64,000 nucleotides of DNA, taken from assembly GCA_011947345.1 (NCBI GenBank), contig JAAVTG010000586.1, forward strand, positions 310,001-374,000. The letters are read 5' to 3'. Position 1 is the stretch's first letter, and every line of letters begins with the position of its first letter. A program made the translations under genes and the position numbers. Positions 10,374-22,100 of the stretch are shown piece after piece. The notes below the pieces were generated by a model. That model saw nothing but the letters and a program-made list of their open reading frames with translations, had not been told where the DNA came from and did not search any database. The stretch is from Phytophthora quininea. Taxonomy: Eukaryota; Oomycota; Peronosporomycetes; Peronosporales; Peronosporaceae.

Positions 10374-11737
10374 TTAGCGGGGAGTTTGCATTTGCTCAAT
10401 CGCGTTCTGGAGAATCTCGTTTGATTCGATAGCTGCAGCGTATCGATCCTGCAAGGCATCCAGTCGATGGAGCAGGAAAGGAAGAGCCTGCAGAAGTACT
10501 TGCAGACTTCGACTTTTTCGGTCCCTACAAAGTGAGTAGTTTTAGGAATACTATTTAGCTCAGAGCACGGAATGAAGCTGAGAAGAAGCTGACTTACCGC
10601 GTTTGTTCTGCTGCGAGCAATCTCCCCGTCAATGACGAAATTTGAGCTGTCAGCTTGGCTACCTTCGCAGTCACAGCATTGCCATTTCTCACTGAAACAG
10701 ATTTGCCCACATTTGAACGTTTTTGAGGTCCCAGCAACTGATTGCATGTCTGCATCAGCTCCACATTCAGACGGTTCTTTTCTAGCAACTCGCCTTCTAC
10801 TTGACGAATCCGGCGGTGCAACTGTGGTAGCAGTAAACAATTAGCGCTCGATTGACAATTGAAATTTCAATCGTACCGTTTCGTAATTGCCTCCATACTG
10901 CGCAGCTTTCATATTAGCTTCCAGCTTCGCTTCCATTGTTCTCATAGCAGCATTCGTTCGGATGACCAGATCGTGTGCACTTCGCAGCTCTTGCTCCAGC
11001 TCTTCCTGTCGCTGCAGCACTTGATCGTTCTGCTGTTGAGCTACTGTCGCAATCTGCTGAGTCTGTGCAAGTTCCTCAGCGTTGCGCTCGTACTTGTGCT
11101 CCATCTCTCGACAAGTGCGCTCCCAATCGCGGATCTTCCTTTCGTAGTCGGCAACGACCTGGACGTGCGTGTCGGAAGTCGCTAATTTATCCTGTAACGC
11201 GTGAACTTCACTCTGCAATTTCTCGATCATCAACTGGGAAGCTTCGTAACTTGCTGTTAGCGTTGCGTGCGTGTTGGATAGCGTGCTATGCTTGATTTCG
11301 ACACTGTCTACAACTTGGTTCAGCAGCGTCACCTGCTCGGCCAATTTTCGATTCTCATTTTGTAGCTCTGCGTGTGCTCGACGTAAGTCTTCGTGACTGT
11401 GGAGCTCCTTTTCCAACATTTGCGAGATCTGGCAGACAACGTCAACAAGACACACTTAGACTCGACATTGCCGGAGAAAACATTTGGGTCGAACCTTCTG
11501 GTTCTTGGTCACAAGCTCAGCAATACGCAGTTCCTTCTCTTTCCTCTCTGCGAGGTGGTATCCGTTGCCAATCTCCTTGTCCAGCCGCCGAAATGATTCT
11601 TCCAGCTCGCGCTTTTCATCGCGAATATGTTGTACTTCATTTCGCCATTGCATAACCTCTCGCTGGAGATTTTCGTTCTCCACCTGCAACCGCGACAGTA
11701 CTCCCTCTTCTTCGTCTTCGTTGTTGGTACTTCGCAT
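10374..11737 (-). CDS. Coiled-coil protein, four exons, function unknown
   Basis: Exons on the minus strand: 11737-11495, 11428-10877, 10821-10598 and 10524-10374. Phases are consistent across all junctions, although the first donor (GTTCGA) is atypical. The product, about 390 residues, is almost entirely heptad-rich coiled coil (for example LQVENENLQREVMQW, AELQNENRKLAEQV, RQEELEQELRSAH). A one-base loss in an A run near 10517 shifts the last exon; restoring it yields a continued coiled coil ending in QMQTPR. It resembles structural coiled-coil proteins of the centrosome or flagellum in style only; no family was recognised. Confidence 0.6.
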
Positions 11738-12001
11738 GTCAGGGCGACTCGTGGACCTCCGTCGAGCTGGTCTTGGCGCTACTGAAGGTTTTCGTGGCGA
11801 AGTTTTTGTGATCTCTCTACAACATCCACATGCGCTTGATAAATTGTTTAATGAAAAGAAATGTTGGTAAAGACCAACCTTGGGAGCGTGGCAGCAGGTT
11901 CACCTTCCACCAGCAACTGACGTCCAGGACCCCATTGCAACGTTGGCTTCCGCTCGCGTAAGATTTCTTCCTCTAGCAGGTCCAAACTCGAGACGAAATG
12001 A
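11738..12001. promoter_or_regulatory. Divergent promoter region (coiled-coil gene / MORN gene)
   Basis: Spacer between two divergently oriented genes. It may also contain a 5' exon of the MORN gene, whose open frame begins without an ATG at 12002. Confidence 0.4.
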
Positions 12002-13276
12002 TGTTGGTTGGATGCTTCGCCATTCCAAGAGAACTCGCTCGGGTTCATATTCGAATGGATCAAGATCAACCAAACTACGACAACCCAACTATTTGCAGGC
12101 GAGAAACGGACCTTGTCAACGGGAAATGGAGAGCTTCTAGTTCATTTGAGTATGTACAAGTCGCTGTATGAAGCTTCGGGAGCGTTAGAGTTCGCGTTTG
12201 ACCCGCTTCGACCCTTTCATGCCCACGAGGATTCGCGTCTGCAATGGCCCGAGTATCCATACAAACAAGTGGTGATCGACCGAGTCCGAGCCAAAGCTGG
12301 CAACGCAGCACGTGACGGGAAAGCATTGTCGGAGGAAGCTGCTGCCGGGGCGTTGCTGATGGCTTGCGGAGACCAAACTGCAGCTCTCTTCAAGGTCGAA
12401 CAATTCAATCGAGACGACGACGACGAGGATTCGCTGGGGTGGCATTTATTAGAGCGTCGATTTCTGGACGAACGTTCCGCTTTCAAACAGGCCAAAAGAG
12501 ACTTTATCCGAAGCGAAAAGGCCAAGGTGGCAAGCATTCTCGACGCGCAATCAGCTCGGGAACGAGAGCAGCAAGAGACGATCGAGCTTGCAGCTTGGAA
12601 AGCGCGACAAATTGTGAAGCGATACGAGGATGGCAGCAAATACGACGGCGATGGCGTCAACGTCAACAGTGTGCTAATTCCTCACGGATATGGCACTCTC
12701 TGGGTGCCGGAAGAAAAGTATATCAGTGTTGTTGGAAGGAACGCTGACATTAAGCGAGTGGTTCGCTATGTCGGCGAGTGGAAGGACGGCTTCATGCACG
12801 GTAATGGTACGTACGTTTGGTCTACGGGCGAGTCATGGAAAGGGAATTTCATCCGCAACGAGATGCAAGGTAAAGGAATCTACACGAGCAGTGAGGGAGA
12901 ACATGACGGTGGAAACAGCAGCCGTGCAAATACTGAACGTGGTGAGGCTAAAGAAGACCAACAGACACTGCGTCCGAATCAGCGCATTCGATACTTTAAC
13001 GCCAGCCAGCACGTGTGTTGGGGAGACGAGCTGGTTCTCGGTTGTCGTATTCGGCTCTTTGACAGCCGACATTTCGGAGACCCTCTCGTGTCGGTGGTGA
13101 AGCGGTACAATGTCGACTTGGAAGAGGAGACGGAGGTGGTGGTGGTTCGATATGACCCGAAGACTGACCGACATCTCGTACGCAAAGGAGAAACAGAGCA
13201 AACGCGATGGTTATCGCTCTCCAACACCAACTTTCGCGTTGTGATGTCACGTCCAATTGCGCGGCTGGACAAGTAA
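12002..13276 (+). CDS. MORN-repeat protein
   Basis: Open frame from 12002 to the stop at 13274-13276. No ATG occurs at the left end (12008 is TTG); the first in-frame ATG is 12152. A plausible 3' splice site, TATTTGCAG, ends at 12098, so a short upstream exon is likely. The centre has MORN-type repeats, YVGEWKDGFMHGNGTYVW and ESWKGNFIRNEMQGKGIY. Before them lies a charged helical stretch (AREREQQETIELAAWKAR). The C-terminal ~100 residues contain a beta-rich unit starting RIRYFNASQHVCWGD. MORN repeats bind lipids or scaffold at membranes and flagella. The exact function is unknown. Confidence 0.7.
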   Translation, partial: CWLDASPFQENSLGFIFEWIKINQTTTTQLFAGEKRTLSTGNGELLVHLSMYKSLYEASGALEFAFDPLRPFHAHEDSRLQWPEYPYKQVVIDRVRAKAGNAARDGKALSEEAAAGALLMACGDQTAALFKVEQFNRDDDDEDSLGWHLLERRFLDERSAFKQAKRDFIRSEKAKVASILDAQSAREREQQETIELAAWKARQIVKRYEDGSKYDGDGVNVNSVLIPHGYGTLWVPEEKYISVVGRNADIKRVVRYVGEWKDGFMHGNGTYVWSTGESWKGNFIRNEMQGKGIYTSSEGEHDGGNSSRANTERGEAKEDQQTLRPNQRIRYFNASQHVCWGDELVLGCRIRLFDSRHFGDPLVSVVKRYNVDLEEETEVVVVRYDPKTDRHLVRKGETEQTRWLSLSNTNFRVVMSRPIARLDK

Positions 13277-13333
13277 CCAAATTCACGCTTCATATTCACA
13301 GATACACACGTAGTACGACCATCGTTCCTGCAC

Positions 13334-14462
13334 CTAAGAGATAACTACCAACGCAACGAGCAGCACGACCACACCGTCGAGTCTTCCAAAGCTGCGCTGC
13401 GCCGAGGTGTCTGACGTTAATATGTTAACCGATTCTCGACTCGATGACGCTTCTGAACTGCCCGTAGAGCTTCCAAATGTGATGCCTGCGTAGTCGGCAA
13501 CAACATCGCCACTGCTGGATCCTTGTGCATGCACACTCGCTAAGCTGCCACCACTGCTATCTAGTCCCGAAAACGTAGCAGTAGCACCTGCCTTGCTGGC
13601 AGTTTTTGTTGCAGTCGTGGTGGATGGTGCCGCCGTAGTTGCTTCAGCTGTTGCATTCACTATGATTGGTGCTGTGCTGATAATGATGCTGCAGTAGTCG
13701 TTGTCGATGTTGTTGTTGGCGTCGACGTCGTAGTTGACCCACTTGACGTCACTTCCACCTCAAAGCACGTTGAATACGCAGCACCAAAGTAGCCCTTCGC
13801 TAGACTTTGGTCCGCGTATTTACTCGCGTCGTCCAGCCAGAACGTCCAGTACCAGACCATGCTGTAGATACCGGGAGCTGTGCCTGTCGGAATTGTGAAC
13901 GAACCGATGCACGGCTTGCCGTCTCCAGCACGACCCCGGGCTTCCCATTGTAGTCGTACGTCTCGCCACAATTCCCGTCGTCGAAGTCCATCGTATGGCC
14001 GTCGACTAAATTCTCAGCTTTCATGTCAAGCGTCGAAGTTAGCGAGGTGCCGACCTGCCCAGTCCAATACACTCCGTGCTGCGTTCCGATCGCCTTCTTG
14101 TCCTTCACAATATGGCCGTTTGGCAGATATGCAAAGTAGACGGGTTGTCCCGCCGCCACTGACAATCGTTTCCGCCAGGCCGTGTTGCTGTAGGTGCCAG
14201 CGTCGACCGTCTCGCAGACGGCGGTGCCTGCCTCGACCTCGTTCTCCAGCATTTTAAACGTGTACTCCGTCCCAATGTTGGTATCACCCCGGCCAGGGTA
14301 GCCTGCTCCGTAGCCTTCACAGAATCCGTTGCCGCCTGCACCGCCAAAGATGTAGGACGCGCTTTGGTCGTAGATTTTGGCGCGGTCGGTGTCGAAGCAG
14401 TCGATCCACGTGTGCGCCTCCGCGATCGTGGCCAGCACCACAAAGAGCAAAAGATACAGCAT
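13334..14462 (-). CDS. AA17 lytic polysaccharide monooxygenase, copy 4, with GPI-like tail (two frame breaks)
   Basis: Opposite orientation to the other three. The ATG at 14460-14462 begins a 17-residue signal peptide (MLYLLLFVVLATIAEA) ending before HTWIDCFDT. All AA17 blocks are present (YLPNGH, TQHGVYW, DDGNCGE, WYWTFWL, AAYSTCFEVEV). The sequence is intermediate between copies 1/2 and 3. The linker is short and Thr/Ser-rich, and the C-terminus VVVLLVALVVIS is GPI-signal-like. One-base losses occur near 13937 (a CCCC run on the plus strand, GGGG in the sense strand) and near 13680. Upstream on the minus strand, TCAGTTTCCAACT within 50 bp of the ATG resembles an initiator. Confidence 0.86.
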
Positions 14463-14780
14463 CTTTACTGTCGGGATAGTTGGAAACTGAGTCCTGACAG
14501 CAGAAATTTGGCTGGGTAGGCGAGGCGGATAAAGGACCGACGGTGGGGAGCCGACAAAATTCTTTGCACGCCGTCTGGAGGAAGCAGTTGCATCGCCAAC
14601 AAGACACACAGAGCCTGCTAGCCAACCAAAGCTCCTTTACGGGTCCTGGCAATCGGCACCTTTGCCATCCTGCTGAGCTGTCGGTCTCCAAAGCGTCCAC
14701 CTGGTGTCCAAGTTGAAGGCATCAAGCCAGAAAATATGCTACAAATATTGCGTTACAAACAGAAACGAAGTGCCTGCTCG
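14463..14780. promoter_or_regulatory. Divergent promoter region (AA17 copy 4 / PDZ-FN3 gene)
   Basis: Contains the promoter of AA17 copy 4 (minus) and the leader of the PDZ-FN3 gene (plus). No other feature recognised. Confidence 0.4.
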
Positions 14781-16004
14781 ATGGAGGAGCCTATCGCCAT
14801 CCGCTTCCAGCAGGACGTCGTGCACCAGCGCCGCCGCTCGTCCGCCGCCCGCCTGCGCCACCGCAGCTCCAGCAGCAGCAGCCTGAGCGTCTCGGCCTGC
14901 AGTAACAGCAGCACAGCCACCAACTACCCGGCGTCCGTGTGTCCGCGTCCTGTCAGTTGGCACTTGGGACCTGATCAGGCCTACGAAGACTATGAGGTTG
15001 TCTTCACAGAAGACAAGCTGGGCCTGACGCTCAAGAGCCAAGACCAGGTCGATCCCATGGGCTACCGCATCCCCGTGACCATCGTCAAGTCCACGATCTT
15101 CAGCGTCGGCCAAGTGTCCCATCAGATTCGAGTGAGTCTGCAGAACTGTTGACGGACGTTAGCCTTCTTACTGATCGTGTTGTTACTACATTAACTGCAG
15201 GAAGGAGACGTCCTGCAATCCGTCAATGGTGAAAGCATCGCCAACTTGGAGTTCCCGGACGTGCTGCGGATCTTGAAGATTGCGCCGAGGCCCATTCGGT
15301 TACGATTCAGGACGAGGTACACGCAGCAGAGGTTCCGCAGAGCCTACTCGGTGTCGGGAGACGACCAGCAGGATCTCATATCGTCTCGACGGTCAAGCAC
15401 AGGCAGCGCCGAGAGCGATCTGCGGGTGGCGTTCGCTCCAGGCACGTTCACTCTGCCGGACCATCCAGGCCTGGCAGAAGACCGAGACGACTCGAGTCAG
15501 GGCGCCGTTTTGTCCGAGAGCTTTGGCGACGCCGACAGCTCGCGCACGACCGAGAACAGCTCGGTGATTGCCGACTTGACAGAGACCGAGCGCAAGTCGG
15601 CGCGGCAGTCGAGACTAGCAGCGTTCCTACGCAAGCCGTTCCGCCGAAACGACGGCTTTGACAGCAGTCGGTGGGAGCTGCGCGCGAGTATCGTGCCGGC
15701 CTCCCCGCGCGTCGAGATCTCGCTCGAGTCGCCGTCCAAGGCAGCGGTGGTCGTGTCCTGGCGCACACACCCGAAGGCGACGGCCTACCACGTGCAGTAC
15801 TCCCGGGACTGGACCATGAAGGTGTGGAAGACTTGGTCGGGAAGACCGCGGCCGTCTGCAGAGGACGAGCGCGAGCTGGTCACGACGGTCTTTGGCTTGG
15901 ACTTTGCCAAGAGCTACGTGGTGCGTGTGCGCTACGAGTTCGGCGGTTCGTACGCTCCAGGCGAGTGGAGCTCTCCCAGCACACCCGTCACCACCGTCCG
16001 ATAA
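14781..16004 (+). CDS. PDZ and fibronectin-III domain protein, function unknown
   Basis: Two exons, 14781-15131 and 15201-16004, around intron 15132-15200 (GTGAGT..GCAG). The N-terminus is basic and Ser/Arg-rich. A PDZ-like domain spans the intron: LGLTLKSQ, then SVGQVSHQIREGDVLQSVNGES, with the conserved G-D-V-L core. After a Ser/Asp-rich linker the C-terminus is a fibronectin type III-like fold (KAAVVVSWRTHPKATAYHVQYS ... YVVRVRYE). An in-frame ATG also exists at 14736; I prefer 14781 because nothing is conserved between. The frame is intact. It ends 168 bp before the VPS13 gene on the same strand, which also has a PDZ-like segment, so a functional or ancestral link is possible. Confidence 0.68.
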
Positions 16005-16172
16005 AGGCCAACAGTTCTGCTTAGAAAAAAAACTCTTCCGACGTCAAGCGTGACGCGACATGACACGAGGCCAGCTGTTATAGAAACCGTTTTTTTCATC
16101 AAGCCAGAATTTTTTTCGGCCTCAACGCCCAGCGCCTCCTCCTCTCGGTAGGTGAGACTACAGGTGCTGGCC

Positions 16173-19100
16173 ATGCTGGAGGGCGCGCTCAAGTCGTGGA
16201 TCGTGTACTTCCTGGGCCAGTACGTGGAGAGCCAGACGGTGAACGTATCGGCCAAGCTCTGGCAGTCGTCGGAGCGGCTCAAGCTCGAGAGCCTGACGCT
16301 CAAGGCCAGCGTCGTGCCCAGCTGGCTGCCCTTCCGCCTCAAGAGCGGCTTCATCGGGCTGTTCGAGGCTGACTTGCCCATCTCCGCCATCTTCGGCAGC
16401 GCCTCGGCCAAGATCAAGTTCCAGGACGTGCTGCTGGTGCTGTCGCCGCTGCAACATGACGAGACGGAGGTGCAGGACGAGATCGCGTCCCTCGTGGACC
16501 AGAAGATGGCCAGGCTGGAGCAGGACCTGCAGGACCGATGGAACGGCCCCCAGGTGCCAGAGTACACGGTCCCGCACGAGAGCGAGGGCTACTTTGGCAC
16601 CGACGGCTGGATCGGACGCACGATGACCAAACTCATCGACAACCTGCAGGTCGACATCCGGAACCTGCACATTCGTATTGAGGGCACGTGGTTCCCGTCC
16701 GGACCTATGCGGAGTCCGCCCGCGTCCAGAACTAGCCAAAAGTCGGACCAAAGCGTCAAGGACGGCGTCAAGTACGCCGTGGGCATCACGCTGGGAGCGC
16801 TCTCGGCCGTGACGACGCCCAGCAACTGGAGGATAGGAGGCTTCGACGAGCAGGACGAGCAGCCTGTGCACGAGAGAAACCACTTGGTGTTCAAACTCAT
16901 CAACGCCATCGACCTGTCGGCGTATGTGGATCCGAACGCGCTGCACTTTATCCACTCGAGAGTACACCCCAAGGCTCTGCAGTCCACATTGTCGAGGCTG
17001 AAGGAGATGGGGTCCAAGACTGCCAGAGCGGACTGGTGGAATGCAGAAGAGAGTGTGCATGCGCATCGGTTTTGGTCGCGCCGATCAGTGTGGCGCTCAA
17101 GTTGACGATGAACACGGCGGCGCATCACGCACAGACAGAGGACCCGCGGTATGACGCAGTGTTCCACATCTCGAGGATATGGATGACGCTGGACGAAGAG
17201 CAGCTCTCCGTGTTGAATTTAGTGATCGACTCTTTCAGTGGACATGAAAAATGGCGATTGATGGTGGCAGAGCAGGTGAAGGCGTCGGAGCGACATACAG
17301 CGAGCAATGAAGACGTTATGGTGCAGCTGGCGGAGGATTATTTATTACTATGGAACAAAATTATGAAAATGAAAGGCGATGGACTGGACGCTTTACGGAA
17401 AAGCGAAGTGTGGGAAAACGCGACGCGGATAGAGCAGCAGCTTCCGTACGAAGTGGTGATAACGATCCGAAATCGCCTCGGCTTGGAGCTCGTCGCAGAA
17501 AAGCCTGTGCCGTTCCCGACGATATACGACGTTGGAGACGCCATGGGCATTCCGCTTCCGGAGATCAGCGTGTCGTTCCCAGACGGCCCGACGGGTCTTT
17601 TCTTCGACGTTCTGCCATCAGGTGATGTAGCAATTAAACGCTGTGCCGAAAAGAGTCCAGCAGCAGCGAATAGTAGTGTGAAGCCAGGACTTTTGCTAGT
17701 GAAAGTGGATGACAAGCCACTGCGGTCCATGCTGCAGTTCAAGTCTGGCCTAGATGTGGAATTCGCTGTGGACGCAATCCCAGGGACGAAGATACTGACA
17801 TTCCGACACCCGTCAGTAAAGCCGCTTGAGATCACTCCATCGCGTGCTGTTGCCCAGGTAACTTTGAGCGCTGACCAGCTCAAATTTTGCCTAGTCCGAG
17901 CCTACGAAAAACGAGTGATTGCCGAGATCATGTTGGACTATCCTGTGGTATCGATCAAGGGCTTTGGACCGAATTTGTTCTCGTATCATTTGTACGACGT
18001 TTCAGTGACGGATTTCTACATTCAAAGTATGTCTTGCGATGACAACGAAGGCAACCACTGCATCGCATCCAGCATCTGCCAGCCCATAGAAGAATTGGTA
18101 GACGAACCCTCGCGACCTGCAGCTCTTCGATTTGGTCTGGATTACCTCCACGGAGCGCATCCTGATGCGCGGCCTGGCCAAGTCGATACGTATGGATCGA
18201 AGATTTCGTTGGGGATTGGACACTCCATTGCGGTTTTTAATGAAGCGAAAATGACGGCACTCTTGGCTGAATGGTACGACTGGGTTGGAGCGATTTCAAG
18301 CGACTACTATCATGGAGTTCCCTCGACTAGCGTGCCTCGAATGGACGCTGATTTAGCAGCGATACCACCTTGTATGAATTCGCAAGTGGTGTCGTCTTGT
18401 GCATCTACAAGTCCGTCGAACACGGTCTTTGGCGAAGAAGCTTACTCGCCTGCGGTAAGTAGTTACTCATATGAAGTCAAAGTCGACCTTCTTCGGTTGT
18501 TTGTGAGTGCACCTGAAGCACCCAAACCAACCGTTGAGGTTACGAAGGAGCCATCGTACAGAGCATTACTGAAGCAACTTGTTGGGGAGGAACCAACCGG
18601 CCCTCCAGCAATTCCAGATTGGGCAAGAGCTGCGCACGCCATTGTCGTGATGCAGCGATTCATTCGAGGAGCAATCGTGCGGAAACGGAAGATGGTTCGT
18701 CTGGCATTATCTAGAAATCGCTGGGTTTATTATCGTGGTAGCGAAATGATGGGGTGGTTGTACACGAGAGATGATACTCTCGCGTTTCGTCGGTGGCGTC
18801 GTTCCTGGTGCCATTTAGACGAAGACGGCAATTTCTCGATGCATAGCAATGGCTCTGGCGCTGATGTTCTGGACGAATTCAATCTGCTGGGCTGTAAAGT
18901 CATCATGCTACCGTACGGGTCTCGAGGGCCATGGGGCACTCAACACGACAAGCCGTCGGATGTACTCGAAATTACGGCGCAATCCGGCATCCTGCGAAAA
19001 GTTCTGAGCTCTGACAGCGTGCTGGAGCTGAGGAAGTGGAAAGACAGCATTGAGCGCAGTGCCAGAAATGCGGCAAAGCGATCTCCTAGTGACGACGTCG

Positions 19101-22100
19101 AGGATGAAGACGTACTGTACGACTCCCTAATGAAGACGAAAAATATCAATCGGCTGAAGACGACGAGGCAAACTTTCAGGTACCAGGGCGGTGGGACGGA
19201 TACGCTCTGGATGAACTCCTCCTGGGGGATTTTCGAGCATCTATCGTCCAGTGGCAACCCTCAAAAGGAGCGGTCAACTTGGCTATCTCTGAGCGTATCC
19301 AAGGTGAACTTTGTCGTGGATGTTCATCGTGTTTCAGAACAAGACCACTCTGCCTTCGCGTTGTACCTGGGCCTGAAAGAATTCACCGCGCTGGACCATC
19401 GCCAGTCGTCGGACTATGGCGTTTTGCACGTCGGCGACAAGTTTTTGAGTCTGAAACATGGTAAGCTAACTCCGGGCAAAATCCAGGCTGATCATCTTGA
19501 TGAGGGACCCTTTCTGGTGTTGCGGATGTCCTATCGAGGCATTCGAGCTGGAACAGACTGCTTTGTTCTGCAAAACGGGTCCATGCGGACCTCACCGTGT
19601 CGGGGTGGGTGATGCCACTGAGCTTGAACCAAGTTCTGTTCGAGTTAATCGATGTGCTCGACGTACTTTGGGCCGGAGAAAGGGATATTACTACAACATC
19701 CGAAGTTGGAGGCGGCCGTGCTTATGCACCTGAACCTACTGAACCTGCTCCTTGGAAAGAGGTTTCCGAGTTTGTGATCCAAATACGCGCTCCAATTCTA
19801 GAGGCATATCTCGAGGACTCGCACTGTGTGGCGAAGCTAACAATTGAGGATAGCTCGTGTTCGTACCGAGCAGATCCTGCGGTGGAGAATTTCAAACTCC
19901 ATCTGGGGCCGACGGCACTCTTTGTCCTTACCGAAGATGTTGCATTACGACTTGTACAGGTTGACAAATTGTGGCTTGGCTACGACCTCCGACTTTATCG
20001 ATCGGACCTGGGTGCTCCAGGATGCGATTTGTGCTCTGACGAGTTCGCTAAACGGCCTGTTTGCCATCGATCAGTTAGCATTTCGATCGGCCAGGTAAAA
20101 TTGGAGGCAGACCGCAGATTGGAGCTTTTGTTTGCATTACTTGAGGCGCTAACGTTCAGCGAAGCTACGGTTATGGAAGACGAAGCTGCATTTGATAATT
20201 CAAATGAGGAAAGGGCTATGGATAGTGATCGAGAAGGCTTCAGCAATGTTTCCAGAAGAGACTATGACGTCAGCTTTATTGGGGAGAGCACTTCTCCCAG
20301 ACAGAACGACTGCAGTCAATGCAGTTCAGTAGTTTCCAGGATCGGGATTCGACTAACCTGCGACCCATGTACACAACAGGATTCGGTCGGCCCTATGCAT
20401 CGCCATCGGGCCGTAGTCGAATGTCGAGTGCGACTTCGTTGGGGTTAAACTTGGGGACGCGTGATAATAACCAGGAACGGGCTAAGCGTCGACCTAAAGT
20501 GTCGGCGTTTATTCCACTGCTAAACTATCAATCGCTCGTTGCAATTTTGAGCGAGCCTCTGGAACGGCAGAACTCGTCTTCAAGAACGATCTTCCGCACT
20601 CGCCTGCGTATGGGCAGAATCCACGACCGGATCTCCGTCACCTGCTACTCGGTGGTTTTCGAAGTGATTAAGAGGAGCTTGTCTGTTGTATCACTTGACA
20701 CTTACATCCCTGTGATAAACTTTTCCGTGAGTGACATGAAGATGCAGTGCGTGACACGAACAGAGTTCCTGAACGACTACGTGGTGGATGCTAGCGTCGA
20801 GATTTCCGCTCGATATTATAATACCTCGCTAGCAGATTGGGAGCCATTTATTGAACCTTGGCGCGCGTACGCAAAGGGACGAAGTGGGGAGGTGAGGATG
20901 GCACAACCTTGCAGCTGAGTGCACTGCAGCGACTGAATGTCAACTGCACAGATTCGCTCATTCGTCTGCTATCCAGTATCGCCAAAAATCGTCGCAAGCA
21001 GGATTTTTACGTGGAGAAGCGTACACTGGCAGCCGTGGCTGCTGATGGAGAGGCTAAAAGGAAGACGGCCGTGTGTGCGTCCTCAACAACCTTGGCGTTC
21101 CTATTCGCCTCGCGAATCTGAATACTTCGCACGCGGGAACTCTCCACGTAGACGTGAGGGATGGATGGTCATTTCCTGGGTACTCACGTTTCCACAATGT
21201 TCGCGTTTCGGTGGTCCTTTTACCCTGGTGGCATCCCCGTGAGATGGCGAATGTGGAGAATTTCCGGCACAAGTTCTCGTTACCCTACGGCGGTGCGCAG
21301 TCTGGTGTCACGCCTATCTTGAAAATTGACGTGCTAACAACCGACGAACGCAAACGCAACTACGTGTTTGACCATGTCACAAACAAGTACGTCGAAGTCG
21401 AAATAGATGACGACGACGACCTCTTGGACGTGCCACCAGCACAACCGATCACTCCGCCCACGTCACACCGGCGAGTGGCGCGTGACGAGAGCTCTAGCAG
21501 CACTCAGAAGGTCAAATGGTCGTCTGTCGGGTCCGCAGAAATTAATTTGGCTGGCAACGTCATGTCCTCTCTTGACCCCAATCGCATGAGGCTAAACAGG
21601 TGGTATCGTCTTCACGACCTTCGTGGGAACGTCACCGGCGAGATCTTCGTTGGCTTGCACTTTGTACCTGAAGCAGACACTCCAGCCCACCGTACAAGGA
21701 TCAACGAGCCTCAGCAAGTGAAGGACGGACAGTTTTTGGTGTTTGATCCACTCAAGATCGTCGCAGCCAACCCGAAAGGCCCAGCGGACGACTGCAAGGA
21801 CCACGTCATGCTATCGGATGGTTTACGCGGAAGTTATATCCCGCCTTTGGCCCTTGAAGTGATGGTGGGTTCCTCTCGAATGAGTTTAATGTGTCCACTG
21901 CGTCGTGCAGGGAAATTTCTGATTCAAGGAGAAAAATTCTGGCCGAAGTCAAGGTCGCCCAAAGGGACGAGTCTCGCCGTGTGTTGCTGCTGAGCTCCCT
22001 GTCCAGCTGAAGAATGACACTAGCATCGACATGGAACTCTGGACCTGCCGGACGCGCTTAACTCCTGGCGAGAGTGGCGTTTTGCCAAGAACGGGCAAGT

